A stretch of 64,000 nucleotides of DNA from Bacillus sp. NTK034 (GCF_017303275.1 NZ_JAFKOJ010000007.1:1-64000), one strand, 5' to 3'; counted from the first letter of the stretch, positions 8,606-18,547 are shown. Notes: a model not told the origin generated them from the letters alone. Program-made: numbers and translations.

Positions 8606-9127
8606 CTATTTTTTTCCTGACTCTTTTAGATATTTCTCAACCTCATGATTTATATCCCTCGCTAACTGCTCCTGGTTAGCAGGTATATATATACCTTGTC
8701 CAGATACCAATCGGCGCTCTTCTAATTGATTAGATTTTTTCTTTGGTTTGCTGCTAAGCGAATATGTTATCGCTATTGCAGCAATTGTTAAGAATAAACC
8801 CGCTCCCGCCATATAAGACTGAAATGTTGTAAAATCATTTTTTAGATCTTGCAACCCAAGTCCCGCAGTTTGTACTGCAAACTCATCTTGTACCAACTTA
8901 TCTAACAAGGATTCCTTATTTTCAATTAAGGCTGCTTGCTTCTTGCTATCAAGGCCTCCTATTTCCTTGTTAAGCAAATATTTTTCTTGTTGAAGCCTTA
9001 ATAACGATTCCTAATTAGACTGTAACTGCTTGTCCAATTCACTCCCCATATGGGTACTGTAAAAACTGATTAATAAGAAAACAAAGGCAATTGATCCCCA
9101 TATCCATCCAAAGATTGATTTTCTCAT
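8606..9127 (-). pseudogene. two-TM small membrane protein interrupted by an in-frame TAG
   Basis: The gene should start at the ATG at 9127, preceded by AAAGGAGGAATC, and encode 173 residues: an N-terminal membrane segment (about 5-25), a coiled-coil-like stretch, a second membrane segment (about 86-106) and a basic tail. Codon 39 (9011-9013) is TAG within QSN-stop-ESLLRLQQEKYLL. The frame is otherwise continuous, and protein-like residues flank the stop on both sides, so this is a recent nonsense mutation, a readthrough site or a sequencing error. A restart at 8977 would give 123 residues. Family unknown. Confidence 0.7.
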
Positions 9128-9218
9128 AAGAATTGATTCCTCCTTTACATTAAACGATTTAAATCACTAAGTGTTTTTATTATTATCTGTCCGATTAAAG
9201 TATTCTGACATTTATATA

Positions 9219-9506
9219 CTACATATCGGCATTTTTATTAATCTCTCTAACAGAGAGAATTTCATTTGAAACAAAATCCGTTGCTCTTGTTTCTCCTTCT
9301 GGCCATAGAATGACAAAAATAGTTCCATCACTCTCATCACACCAAAACCCTCTTACTTCGTAAGTTCTTGTTTCTTCTCCCTCAATTTTAATTTCATAGC
9401 ATTTTCCTTCCTGCAGTTGCTCCCATGGCTGAACTTTTCTTTTAGTACTCTTTAAATGTTTTGAAGGATTAAATTGAGGGTTGTTTACAAATGGATTAAA
9501 GTCCAT
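9219..9506 (-). CDS. hypothetical 95-aa protein
   Basis: A soluble 95-residue protein with a charged N-terminus and a beta-rich middle (GKCYEIKIEGEETRTYEVRGFW), perhaps a small barrel. The ATG follows TAGGAGGTG at good spacing. Its leader holds hairpin C, and a CTCATGCGAG box shared with two adhesin-module promoters lies about 110 bases upstream, so it may be co-regulated with the surface genes. I do not recognise the family. Confidence 0.6.
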   Translation of the reverse strand: MDFNPFVNNPQFNPSKHLKSTKRKVQPWEQLQEGKCYEIKIEGEETRTYEVRGFWCDESDGTIFVILWPEGETRATDFVSNEILSVREINKNADM

Positions 9507-9532
9507 GTTTTCACCTCCTAAAAAATAAAAAA

Positions 9533-9586
9533 GCCCTATACCGGCTAATTAATGCTTTAAGCAGCAAAAATTCACCAATATAGGGC
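9533..9586 (-). terminator. leader hairpin C
   Basis: GCCCTATA (9533-9540) and TATAGGGC (9579-9586) form the base of a long hairpin. On the minus strand it is followed by TTTTTTATTTTTT and then almost immediately by the ribosome-binding site of the 95-residue gene. It is placed like the attenuators of this window but has no AAGMA loop. Confidence 0.7.
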
Positions 9587-9611
9587 GTATTAAATAAAAT
9601 GGGAAAGTCCT

Positions 9612-9626
9612 TCTCGCATGAGTGGG
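9612..9626 (-). promoter_or_regulatory. CTCATGCGAG box, copy 1
   Basis: The minus strand reads CCCACTCATGCGAGA. Close copies lie upstream of the promoters of the SLH gene (25346-25360) and of the SH3-type secreted protein (17419-17433). Candidate operator for a shared regulator; inferred from repetition only. Confidence 0.4.
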
Positions 9627-9715
9627 ATAATAATAAAAACTAGACGTATATATTTATTATATAGAAAATCCTTCCATGGATACAAGCGATTTCTCTGCTA
9701 AGTACTGAAACGTTG

Positions 9716-10498
9716 CTACACCAATTCAAACAATTTTAAGAAATAAATAACTGTATTCAAAATTTGTTCCTCTGATTCCGTATACGGTATATCAACTACA
9801 GGTAATCCTAACGACCAACAAAACTCCCTTTTGATTCTATCCCGCTTCATTCTCTCTCTAGACCCCTTAAAACCTCCAAAGTATTCTGATCTCATATATT
9901 TATAATGCTGTATCCCATTGAATTCTATAGCAAACAGCGGAAAGTTATTTTGACATATTACAAAATCCAGCCGGAAGTCTCTATCACAACCAAATCGCTT
10001 CATAGACACTTCTTTGATAAATTCAATTTTTTGAGATGCCAGTAAATTTGTTATAAACTTGGCTCCATTTGACTCCTTGATTTTCTTTCTACAATGGCTA
10101 CAAGTTTCACCTCGCTTAACTTTGATTGGTTCAATTACCCACTCATGACCTCTGCTGCATAAGTGTAGTCCTTTTCGTCTCATAGCTTTATACGGACCAA
10201 CAAACCGAATATCTTCTCTATTCTCTGAAAGGAAGTTTATGTATTTTTGATGGTTTGGAGAGATTGTTTCATTTAGGCCTGTCCTCCAGGTGTCGGTACA
10301 CCTAATATAAGTATTGCTGCCTTCTTCATTCTTAACTATGAATGCTTTAACTAACTTATTCGTCAATTCTTCTTCCAACCTATCAACATATTCCTGGTAT
10401 TTTTCTATTTCTGCAGGTTCTTTGGACTTCTTTTTATAAATATGAACACAATTATAAGTATCTTTCACATAGAAGATAATTTTCCCTTCAAACTTCAT
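9716..10498 (-). CDS. zinc-ribbon plus PD-(D/E)XK nuclease-like protein
   Basis: The ATG at 10498 is preceded by AAGGTGGT and gives 260 residues. After an N-terminal coiled-coil-like part comes a zinc-ribbon-like segment (LHLCSRGHEW, then ETCSHCRKK). A Vsr/DUF559-like nuclease core follows: DFRLDFVI, then FAIEFNGIQHY, the expected D...E-x-N/Q pattern of the PD-(D/E)XK fold. Similar stand-alone zinc-ribbon nucleases occur in phages and plasmids, where they act on DNA; the specific role is unknown. It forms a separate transcription unit with no adjacent methylase. Confidence 0.65.
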   Translation of the reverse strand: MKFEGKIIFYVKDTYNCVHIYKKKSKEPAEIEKYQEYVDRLEEELTNKLVKAFIVKNEEGSNTYIRCTDTWRTGLNETISPNHQKYINFLSENREDIRFVGPYKAMRRKGLHLCSRGHEWVIEPIKVKRGETCSHCRKKIKESNGAKFITNLLASQKIEFIKEVSMKRFGCDRDFRLDFVICQNNFPLFAIEFNGIQHYKYMRSEYFGGFKGSRERMKRDRIKREFCWSLGLPVVDIPYTESEEQILNTVIYFLKLFELV

Positions 10499-10636
10499 AG
10501 TTGGGACCACCTTTTTTATACATGAAAATAGTAATATATTCCTTCTATTAAAATATATCAAATCAAAGAGGTCGAATAATATCTTAATGATATTTGAAAC
10601 TCTCGTTTAAAATTAGTTAAATTATTTTATAAGAGA

Positions 10637-10669
10637 AGCGATAATCCATAAAGGACTATCGCTCTTTTT
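10637..10669. terminator. hairpin terminator
   Basis: AGCGATA (10637-10643) and TATCGCT (10657-10663) form a stem next to CTTTTT on the plus strand. It sits between the 63-residue membrane protein and the nuclease gene. Confidence 0.55.
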
Positions 10670-10859
10670 AAATTTCTTTCTTCTCTGTAATTCTACGTTT
10701 AATTAATGTAATAAATATAATTGAATTAACGATAACCGGGACACTTAAAATGAAAAAGAGAGTCCTATTGATACCTAAAACTACAAAAATCAAAAAAACT
10801 ATTCCAGCAATTAAAAAGCAAACCGCATTAAGTTTAAGTAGTTGCTCATAATTCAACAT
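10668..10859 (-). CDS. small two-TM membrane protein
   Basis: A 63-residue protein with two hydrophobic stretches separated by GINRTLFF, an acidic-to-basic N-terminus (MLNYEQLLKLNA) and a basic tail. The ATG is preceded by AAGGGTGATG. It follows the giant PKD gene on the same strand but behind its terminator. Family and function unknown; too generic to assign. Confidence 0.5.
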   Translation of the reverse strand: MLNYEQLLKLNAVCFLIAGIVFLIFVVLGINRTLFFILSVPVIVNSIIFITLIKRRITEKKEI

Positions 10860-10993
10860 TCATCACCCTTTGTATGAATTAGTGATTTGAAGATGTAACA
10901 TATAAACATCAATAAATTCATTAAAGCCTAAATTCTTATTAAACTAAATTACCGCGTTAGTATAAATACAGAAATTCACATATTCTATTAATG

Positions 10994-11020
10994 AGGCCCT
11001 TCAAAAAATTGAAGGGCCCT
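10994..11020 (-). terminator. terminator after giant PKD gene 1
   Basis: GGCCCTTCAA and TTGAAGGGCC form a perfect stem with a T6 loop on the minus strand. The hairpin and the neighbouring TTCCGGAAAATTA-type repeats (11040-11085) have counterparts after the second PKD gene (18616-18700), so the 3' untranslated region was duplicated with the gene. Confidence 0.6.
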
Positions 11021-11113
11021 AAAATTTTTATTCCGCTAAATTAAGAAAATAATTCCGGAAAATTAAGAACAAATTCCGGCTATTAAAGAAAAAATAACAT
11101 CTTGTGCTAACCC

Positions 11114-14100
11114 TTATTGGTTTCTATGAAAATTAAGGGCTTCATAAATATTTGAATCTATTGTCACATCATATAGGCCTTCAGCGAAAACCTTCTCTGA
11201 ACCAGCATCATGAACGGACTTAAATTCAAAGTAATATTGCCCCTCCGGAATGTATGCAAAGTCTTCTCGCCACAACTCCGCTTCCCATATAGTTCCAACT
11301 CCATTAACTTTTGTAAATAAAGAAGTTGGAATTTCAACAGGGCCGATAGAACCTCCAAAATCAACAGTTCCAGACACCGACTCTGCAGGAGATGTAGTGA
11401 GACGAATTAAGAATTTCTCACCAGCATAAAAGAGCTTGAATGGTCGATTATTTTTAATCCGTATTTCTTCCCACTCAGGAGTGTGATAAACAAGCGGCTC
11501 TAAAACAGGATTCACAAAAACATACTGTGTAACAATCTCTGATTTAGCCCCTTCATTATCAGTAACAACCAAAGAAACTTTGTTTCTAAATGAGTTAGTT
11601 GGAAACTCTGGGTATTGCTGCGTACTTGATGTTACATTTCCGCTTAAATCCTCAAATGTCCAATTCCATGCTACAACCTCTCCATCGGGATCGTAACTGT
11701 TGTCAGGATTAAATTTGACAGTATCTCCATAGGTTAACTGTAAAGGACTCCATGTAAATGATGCTACTGGGATTTCATTTGGCGGCTTCTCCTTAACAGT
11801 AATAACCTGGACAGCAGGTACTTCACTTCTCAAGTTATCATTGTCATACACATGAAGCTGAGCCTTATAATCACCTTTAACTGCATTCGTGATTATTGGA
11901 TTCTTAGCGCTAGAGGTAGTTTTTTGGCCAGCAGGATTTGTAATTTCCCACTCCCATTTCTCTACTGTACCATCCAAGTCAAATGATTTTGAAGGGTCGA
12001 GTGTAATAGTATCTCCTTCTACTGGCATTTTCGGTGACCAATCGATTAAAGCAAAAGGTTTTTGTTTTCCAATGATCACTTCAATTCTTACCATGCTTGT
12101 ATCCGAAAGGGATGGTAAAGGAGCTGGAGGATCATCAAATACTGTCTGATACACGTCATATGTGCCAACACCATATTGACTAAAATCTGTAGGTGGCACC
12201 CCAGTTTCCCAGCTATTTATAATATTTCCATCCTCATCAACTTTGTTAATCTTCCAAGAATAATTTATCAATGGGTGCCCATCGATGTCATAGCTAGAAT
12301 CTTTATACGTAGCTTCCTGGTTTAACCCCAACTGAATTGGATTTGGTGTAAGTGAAAAGACAGAAGTAGGCGGATTATTGTCTAAGATGACTTTAATATT
12401 CCGCTCATACAAATCCGAGCGCAAGCTAGGACCAGTTTTCGGAATATCATCAACGGTTAATCCCATTGTATAGGTGCCTTCTCCTAATCCCAACTCAGCG
12501 AAACTTTTCGGGAAAGTTGATAATGTTTTTAGAATGGTTGAAGAACCTTGTTTACGAATAGTAAATTGATAGTTCGTTAATGGGTCCCCATCCGGGTCAT
12601 AACTTCTATCAACGATATTTAAAGGCTGGCTTCGATAAACTACATCCGGTGCATCAAACAAAGCAATTGGTTTTTGGTTCATGCCCATAGTGCTTATCCG
12701 CTTGGTTGTGCTGCCATATGCCCCATCAATATCTTTTACTTGGAGCGTTACATCATATATCTTATTTACTTGCAAATTGCTAGGTGGAGCACCATTGTAC
12801 TTCACTCCATCCACCATATAAGACGTCCATTCGTACTCTACAATACCTTTATCATCTCGATTAAACTGATGTTCAGGGTCGTATGAAAGCTTGGGATCTA
12901 AATCCAACCTGTAGTTATCAGCCACATCAATTTTAAAAGTAAAGTCAGCAATTGGGCGCCGGTGAACATTTACCGTATATTCTCTAACGATTTCCTCATC
13001 CGACCATTTTTGATAATTATTAAAGCGATTATCACCAAAATGCACCGGGTTGTCCTTGGACCTTAGTTGAATTTTATAGGTACCGACCGCTTTCAATTGA
13101 AGTGGAGCACTTACCCAAAAATCACTTTGTGCAATTTTAGAATGTTGGTTATCAATCGTTCTGCCATTTACCTTTGTAGGATCATGAGAAAATTTCCACT
13201 CTCTTGCTAGCTCAGGATCATTCTCAAAATCTTCATATGTGACGCTATAATCAATTTCTTCACCTAAAAGGATTGTATGATTCTCACCAGGGTTTGTAAC
13301 TAAATACTGCCCGATAATGTAATCCTTAATATCCTGTACATTTCTCCCTTTATAGAGGAAATCATATAGCGAGAACTTACCTAATGTTGCAGCAGTTGTG
13401 GTAAACCGATCAAAATTGGCACGATTTGAATTATAGGCAAAGTGCCAGAAGAAAGGATTATCCTGCCTCATTTTACTCACAATTGGATTTACCTGACTCG
13501 TATCATTCACCCATGTCCAACTTTGATTATCAAACCGAGAATAAACTACATCCGCATTATCTCGATAGGTTTGTGAAACAAAGTTGTCTTTCATTCTCGT
13601 TGGATCCGTTTGTTCTGTGGAATTACAACCTTGGTTGTAATAGTATTGAACTTCCCACACCTGATAAGGCTCTTGTTTTTCTAAATAATATGTGTAGGAG
13701 TGAACCCATTGATAACGAATAAACGTACAGCTATATACTGTATTATCAGCATTCCAGCTGCAAATTCGGCTATCACGTCCAACTGGATAAGCATCAGCTT
13801 CTGCTGCACTCGAGAATGACCCGCTTCCTACAACCGTATAATTGCTTGTATTTTGATAAGAACCGGTATGGACAGTATTTGTAATCGTATAACCCGGTGG
13901 CGGACTATAGGAGCCTCCAGGTGGTGAAGAAGAGTAATTTGAAACGGTATTCGATGCTGTAGTTTGGATAGTTCGGTAATAGGTCGACCAACCCCACTGT
14001 GGAATGCTTTTAATACATGTTCCATCATTGTCGTATAAGTGGTAAAAATCATTATCTATTACCACTCTGGCATCAATTCCCTTGGTCTTCAGATCTGTTT

Positions 14101-16273
14101 CTAGACTGGCAGCAAGACTTGCAATCTCATTTCTTTCCGAATAGTCATAGGTATAATACTTATGGTCATAATAACCACCACCATCATTATTCGATGTTCC
14201 ACCAGGACGATTTCCTGTCATATGCTGCTGACTTGCTTTTGTCAAACCACCAATATCTAATACAAGGTCAACCTTACGATGTGTCTGCATTCCGAAATCA
14301 ACAACCGGAGGAGTATTTGATACTTCCACTGCTTTATCTTTGTCGATTATGTTAAAGTTGGTTAGCTTTGTGTATTCTGAAACTCGATCGCCGCTATCAA
14401 CTTTTTCGGTAACATCCCTACGATAATCACCATCGGTAATAAACCTCTGAATGGTTGGCTGTCCAAATCCTTCTACAACTTCTAAGCTAAAACGATAATG
14501 ACCTACTCGATCAGTTTCGTAATAAACAGTTGTTTCATTTCCACTTGATATAACCTGACGAGAGGTATCCATCGCTGTTCCAAAAAGTCCATCATTATTG
14601 GTGTCATATTCCACATACCAAATTCTCTGTTTAATAAAGTCATCGTCTATAGAATTACTAAAATCTTTTAATTCTATAGTTGCCTTTTTGGTTGTACCAT
14701 CTCTAAGTGCAACCTTTTGATCAACCGTAAACTTAGCTATCGGCTTCTCATCGGGCATGATAGTAATCTTTGTAGTGTAAGGCTCGCTGACTTCTGAATA
14801 CTTATTGGTTACCGTTATCGTAACCTCATACTCACCTGCTTTTTTAAATAAAACATCTTTTATACCACCATCGGAAGTGTGCTCAATTTTAAAATCCCCC
14901 TGTGTGATTCCAGGAGTGACGGGTTTAAAATCCCAAGTAGTAAGATTATAGTTTATTGGTGCTACTCTAATCGCCTTAGTTGCTTTGTCAGAACCATGAG
15001 CATTAAAAGAAACTTTTCGGTTTTCTTTTAAGGTCCCATTAATTTCTAACATAGCAGTTGGAGTTGTTGGTAATATCTTAAACGACCTGGCATCAGTGTC
15101 AGAAGCCCCAGCATCATCCGTAACCTTCAAAGCAGCATCATGAGTTTCTTCAGCTGTAACACGTGGAAAATTCCTTGAAAAATTTGAAGGCGAGCCGTCT
15201 ACTGTTAACTCTCTTGAAACAATCTCACCATCTGGATCCGTACTGTTATCTTGAAAAGTTACTGTTTCCGGCCAGTAATATTCTGGCTCCACAAATAAAT
15301 TTGCAAGCGGAGGAAGATTTTCTTTTGGTTCCTCAGGTTCCACTGGAGGATCGGCTGCAACAACTTTAAGGGTTGCTGTTGCAGATAAGCTTCCATAATC
15401 CACTTTGACTGTTGATGTGCCCACTTTTTTACCTACAAACTTCCCTTTGGAAGAGGTAGATGCCAATGAAGTATCAGAAATAGACCAGGTACTTAGCTTG
15501 TCCAGCGTCTTATCGTATTCTTTCCCATCAAGCGCACTATATATAGCTTTATAAGTAGCTGTTTCTCCCACTTTAATGGTTTGTGTTGGAGGCTCAATCC
15601 TAAGACCTCTTGCATTTGGATCATCCATGATTTTAAAGTCATATTTATACCAAGGAGTGCCCCCATGCCCTAGACCGTCGTCACCCTGTACACGAAGTTT
15701 AGCTGTACGAAATCGATAGTAGTGCATATTTGGAATACCTAGAACATCATTATCACGAAAAGCATCATCATAATATTTCCAATGCTCTTTTTTCTCTATA
15801 TTCCCTTCTTTAGCCCACCTGTTATCCTCACCAGCAACGCCACTAAAATAAAATGGATTACATCGATCTTCAGTCGGCAGTCCTCCATCACAGCCTGACT
15901 TTTCTTTTTGTACATCATAGGTTCGCATTTCGTAAACAGGATAACGTAGGATTGAGTGAATGATCTTCCCTTTAGGTGGAGTATATCCTGTTGGTGAGTC
16001 GTACCCAATACCACCTAAATCCACACCAGATGCACGGTTAGATTGCCAATTAGCTCTTAACTGGTTCGTGTCTGAACGAACAAAGTATCCATTTATAGAT
16101 GTTTTATACCAACCAGCTTCATCATCATTAAGATGTGGATAAGACTTGGCTGCTGTCCCGATTTTACTCATTGGTGGATCTGTAGCATTTCCGATGAGAG
16201 TAAAAGAGTTTAATAGAAATATGAATAATAAGCCAAAAATACCTATTATACGATATCTTCTATACTTGAACAT
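11114..16273 (-). CDS. giant secreted PKD-repeat protein 1
   Basis: A 1719-residue protein with an N-terminal signal peptide (MFKYRRYRIIGIFGLLFIFLL). A BIG2-like Ig domain lies near residues 220-310 and multiple PKD domains are marked by SYDPDG/SFDLDG-type motifs near 330-400 and through about 1200-1580. A unique Tyr/Ser/Gly-rich middle region around 660-900 includes a VDLVLDIGG strand. The C-terminal domain begins near YHTPEWEEI and is strongly conserved in its paralogue at 18720-23747. PKD arrays form extended stalks of surface adhesins. The gene starts five bases after the SH3-type secreted protein's stop, with GAGGAG before the ATG. No sortase motif, so anchoring is unclear. Confidence 0.85.
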   Translation of the reverse strand: MFKYRRYRIIGIFGLLFIFLLNSFTLIGNATDPPMSKIGTAAKSYPHLNDDEAGWYKTSINGYFVRSDTNQLRANWQSNRASGVDLGGIGYDSPTGYTPPKGKIIHSILRYPVYEMRTYDVQKEKSGCDGGLPTEDRCNPFYFSGVAGEDNRWAKEGNIEKKEHWKYYDDAFRDNDVLGIPNMHYYRFRTAKLRVQGDDGLGHGGTPWYKYDFKIMDDPNARGLRIEPPTQTIKVGETATYKAIYSALDGKEYDKTLDKLSTWSISDTSLASTSSKGKFVGKKVGTSTVKVDYGSLSATATLKVVAADPPVEPEEPKENLPPLANLFVEPEYYWPETVTFQDNSTDPDGEIVSRELTVDGSPSNFSRNFPRVTAEETHDAALKVTDDAGASDTDARSFKILPTTPTAMLEINGTLKENRKVSFNAHGSDKATKAIRVAPINYNLTTWDFKPVTPGITQGDFKIEHTSDGGIKDVLFKKAGEYEVTITVTNKYSEVSEPYTTKITIMPDEKPIAKFTVDQKVALRDGTTKKATIELKDFSNSIDDDFIKQRIWYVEYDTNNDGLFGTAMDTSRQVISSGNETTVYYETDRVGHYRFSLEVVEGFGQPTIQRFITDGDYRRDVTEKVDSGDRVSEYTKLTNFNIIDKDKAVEVSNTPPVVDFGMQTHRKVDLVLDIGGLTKASQQHMTGNRPGGTSNNDGGGYYDHKYYTYDYSERNEIASLAASLETDLKTKGIDARVVIDNDFYHLYDNDGTCIKSIPQWGWSTYYRTIQTTASNTVSNYSSSPPGGSYSPPPGYTITNTVHTGSYQNTSNYTVVGSGSFSSAAEADAYPVGRDSRICSWNADNTVYSCTFIRYQWVHSYTYYLEKQEPYQVWEVQYYYNQGCNSTEQTDPTRMKDNFVSQTYRDNADVVYSRFDNQSWTWVNDTSQVNPIVSKMRQDNPFFWHFAYNSNRANFDRFTTTAATLGKFSLYDFLYKGRNVQDIKDYIIGQYLVTNPGENHTILLGEEIDYSVTYEDFENDPELAREWKFSHDPTKVNGRTIDNQHSKIAQSDFWVSAPLQLKAVGTYKIQLRSKDNPVHFGDNRFNNYQKWSDEEIVREYTVNVHRRPIADFTFKIDVADNYRLDLDPKLSYDPEHQFNRDDKGIVEYEWTSYMVDGVKYNGAPPSNLQVNKIYDVTLQVKDIDGAYGSTTKRISTMGMNQKPIALFDAPDVVYRSQPLNIVDRSYDPDGDPLTNYQFTIRKQGSSTILKTLSTFPKSFAELGLGEGTYTMGLTVDDIPKTGPSLRSDLYERNIKVILDNNPPTSVFSLTPNPIQLGLNQEATYKDSSYDIDGHPLINYSWKINKVDEDGNIINSWETGVPPTDFSQYGVGTYDVYQTVFDDPPAPLPSLSDTSMVRIEVIIGKQKPFALIDWSPKMPVEGDTITLDPSKSFDLDGTVEKWEWEITNPAGQKTTSSAKNPIITNAVKGDYKAQLHVYDNDNLRSEVPAVQVITVKEKPPNEIPVASFTWSPLQLTYGDTVKFNPDNSYDPDGEVVAWNWTFEDLSGNVTSSTQQYPEFPTNSFRNKVSLVVTDNEGAKSEIVTQYVFVNPVLEPLVYHTPEWEEIRIKNNRPFKLFYAGEKFLIRLTTSPAESVSGTVDFGGSIGPVEIPTSLFTKVNGVGTIWEAELWREDFAYIPEGQYYFEFKSVHDAGSEKVFAEGLYDVTIDSNIYEALNFHRNQ

Positions 16274-16278
16274 TCGTA

Positions 16279-17205
16279 TTACTCCTCATGTAATATTTTC
16301 ACTAGTCGCATTTTATTTTTTGCAGGTGTTTCATACTTAGCAAATTTAGGATTCATCTCAACAAAGTGTCCGCCGCCTACTGCATAATATCCTTTGCCGC
16401 TAATTTCTTTATAACCATAAATACGATACTGCTCGCCCATCTTCAAAGTCCGAGCCACGTTGAACTTACCATCCGTTTCCTTTAAAAGTGGAGTATCTTT
16501 TAACATGGTTAAACGGCCAATTTGGTTATGTTTTAATTCAGCAACACCCCATCTTACCTTGTCCAAAAGTGGAAAATAACGATTGACTTCATTAAAGACT
16601 TTCTGCTCCACATTGACATTTTCATAGAAGTAAGCCTTAACTTTCCAATACCCTGTTGCCATGTTAGGTGTATCTAAGTAGTAGACTCCTTTATTAACTA
16701 CTTTATCAAGGTGAATACCTAATGCGATAAAACGTTCTCCTTTTTTATTAACTCCCGTATCTTGAAAACCAGAAGTATATTTAGGCCTAGGAAATTCAGG
16801 ATTTTCATCATAAATAGCACTATAACGATCAAATGCCGCTAAGCCTTTAGCGTTCCCTGGGTCCAAAGCAGAATTAGAATCCATTAGAAAGAATCCTGAA
16901 GCCCTCTTTCGTTCAACATTTGCATATAAAGTATCTGAGCCACTTTTAGAATACTTATCTGTCATATACATTTTAAGTATTAAAGTACCTGTTCGATTGC
17001 CTAAGTCAATCTTATATTGGCTTTTGTTTAATCCGTATTCATCCACACCTGAAACATAATCAAGTGGTAGATCTACTGGTAACGGAGTAGCAAGAGCACT
17101 TGCTTCCACCTTATTAGGGTTTACTAGACCTGAGTTTTCAAATGGCATAACAGCTCCTAAACTTAATGCTGCCGTAACCGCTCCTACTAAAACAACTTTT
17201 TTCAC
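16279..17205 (-). CDS. secreted protein with C-terminal SH3-like segment
   Basis: The GTG start at 17205 follows AGGAGGTTGTT; the longer frame upstream is not supported. The 308-residue protein has a clear signal peptide (KKVVLVGAVTAALSLGAVMPF). The C-terminus (GEQYRIYGYKEISGKGYYAV) resembles a bacterial SH3-type cell-wall-binding module. The central part is beta-rich and unrecognised. It is the first gene of a two-gene unit with giant PKD protein 1, mirroring the SLH-protein/PKD2 pair upstream, and probably helps export or anchor the adhesin. Controlled by leader D. Confidence 0.7.
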   Translation of the reverse strand: MKKVVLVGAVTAALSLGAVMPFENSGLVNPNKVEASALATPLPVDLPLDYVSGVDEYGLNKSQYKIDLGNRTGTLILKMYMTDKYSKSGSDTLYANVERKRASGFFLMDSNSALDPGNAKGLAAFDRYSAIYDENPEFPRPKYTSGFQDTGVNKKGERFIALGIHLDKVVNKGVYYLDTPNMATGYWKVKAYFYENVNVEQKVFNEVNRYFPLLDKVRWGVAELKHNQIGRLTMLKDTPLLKETDGKFNVARTLKMGEQYRIYGYKEISGKGYYAVGGGHFVEMNPKFAKYETPAKNKMRLVKILHEE

Positions 17206-17303
17206 AAATAACAACCTCCTAAAATATGGGCGATATAGGAAATTAGGTTTAAACACTTCCTTTCATTTCCTTTAAATTAAGTATAAAGGATTATTACAGA
17301 AAA

Positions 17304-17351
17304 GAAAAAAACACCACAATGCAGAGAATCCTCTGATTGCGGTGCTTCCGC
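17304..17351 (-). promoter_or_regulatory. leader attenuator D
   Basis: Minus strand: mini-hairpin GCGG-AAGCA-CCGC (17339-17351), then the CACCGCAAT arm pairs with ATTGTGGTG before a T7 run. A TATAAT at 17360-17365 places the transcript start at about the first base of the mini-hairpin. The element and upstream promoter are nearly identical to leader E. The rest of the 335-base gap between genes holds only this promoter and the CTCATGCGAG-like box. Confidence 0.75.
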
Positions 17352-17418
17352 TTTTCAAAATTATAGTTTCCCAATTTTACTCACAAAGTTTTACTACAAT
17401 TATATTACTATTGTTCTC

Positions 17419-17433
17419 TCTCGCGTGAATAAA
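17419..17433 (-). promoter_or_regulatory. CTCATGCGAG-like box, copy 2
   Basis: The minus strand reads TTTATTCACGCGAGA, about 70 bases upstream of the inferred transcript start of the SH3/PKD1 unit, nearly the same distance as copy 3 has before the SLH/PKD2 unit. Candidate activator site, by repetition only. Confidence 0.4.
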
Positions 17434-17591
17434 AATGGAAAGATGTATTAATACTTTAAATTATACCAAGAACCGATAGGAAAATCTAACCTTTTTTGTG
17501 AAAATCCCCTATTCTTCATTTACAAAATAGGGCTCACAATCTAACTTAAAATGAAAAATGCTGTTTGACTTACTTTAAATTATCTAATTGT

Positions 17592-18242
17592 TCATTGTAA
17601 CAACCTTGCTAGATTGATAGAGATGGTCGACTTCGTAGCTGATTCTCTAAACATAAGTAGAATTTCATTTTTACATTTAGTTTTTTCTTTAAGACATTTT
17701 AGTAAATGATCATTTGTTGTAAGCTGCTCCCGTCTTTCTTCGTTAATATTTATTGCTAAAAAGATTCCTTTTTTGTATTGATATCTGTGAATGAATTGAT
17801 CAATTTTCAATATATCCTTTATCATGTCTTCATAAGTCAGCTTTGGGTTAGCTTTGACTTCAATAATTAAGTCCTGATTATCAAATGTATCTGGTTCATG
17901 TATTAAGAAGTCAGGATAATATACTCCTTCGGTGCTTTGTATTCCGAATAATTGTTCAATTTCACTGCCTACTTGAGTTTTTCGGAGCTCAGCTTGCAAA
18001 ATCACCTTCTCATCCAACTGGTTTTCTTCCATAATTTTGCGAAGTTGATGATAAAGCTCATAGCAAAAGACTCTCTCATGATGCATACTCAAATAAGGTA
18101 TTAACTCTTCCCGCTTTGGATCTTTCGATTCAATTTCATGAGCATTCAGCATGGAATTGATCCAATCCTGATTTCCAAAATAAACTTCTTTAACATTATT
18201 AATTGCTTTTCGAAGAAATTTAATATAAGTAGGAATTTCCAT
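17592..18242 (-). CDS. PD-(D/E)XK nuclease-like protein
   Basis: A 216-residue soluble protein. A restriction-endonuclease-like core is visible in YYPDFLI followed about ten residues later by LIIEVKAN, the classic PD...(D/E)XK arrangement near residues 108-130, with a helical N-terminal half. No methylase or helicase is adjacent, so a stand-alone role in defence or DNA repair is only inferred. It lies between the two adhesin units and has its own leader hairpin, which suggests an inserted cargo gene. Confidence 0.65.
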   Translation of the reverse strand: MEIPTYIKFLRKAINNVKEVYFGNQDWINSMLNAHEIESKDPKREELIPYLSMHHERVFCYELYHQLRKIMEENQLDEKVILQAELRKTQVGSEIEQLFGIQSTEGVYYPDFLIHEPDTFDNQDLIIEVKANPKLTYEDMIKDILKIDQFIHRYQYKKGIFLAININEERREQLTTNDHLLKCLKEKTKCKNEILLMFRESATKSTISINLARLLQ

Positions 18243-18354
18243 GAATATACTTCCCCTTAATTTATTTTAATAATTAATCAAATCATTCTAGATAGGTTGG
18301 ATCCAATCCTTTTTAAATTTATCGGTCATTAGAAGAAACTTCACATATTCCAAA

Positions 18355-18400
18355 TAAAAAAACCTAAAAGTTGAGTTCCGATCAACCTTTCCTGTAGGTT
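18355..18400 (-). terminator. hairpin in leader of nuclease-like gene
   Basis: On the minus strand AACCT...AGGTT brackets an inner AAAGGTTG/CAACTTTT stem and is followed by T7. It lies about 115 bases before the nuclease start and could attenuate it. The rest of the 18243-18719 gap holds the two PKD2 terminators. Confidence 0.55.
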
Positions 18401-18507
18401 AGGAACAAATTTAGAAAAAATCATGGATATTATAAGAGTCCATTTCGTAAGATTATAAAAAATTCGGTCCTAAAATTGATTTTAGAATTTCCTTTCAAGT
18501 TAGCATA

Positions 18508-18547
18508 AAAAGAAAAACGCTTTGCTCCTCAATGAAGCAAAGCATTG
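18508..18547 (-). terminator. intrinsic terminator
   Basis: AATGCTTTGCT and AGCAAAGCGTT form a stem followed on the minus strand by TTTCTTTTT. Ends transcription from the PKD2 unit. Confidence 0.75.

Noticed and set aside
12674..16340. Several plus-strand frames inside the giant PKD gene
   Set aside because: All lie antisense to a continuous 1719-codon frame and lack ribosome-binding sites.
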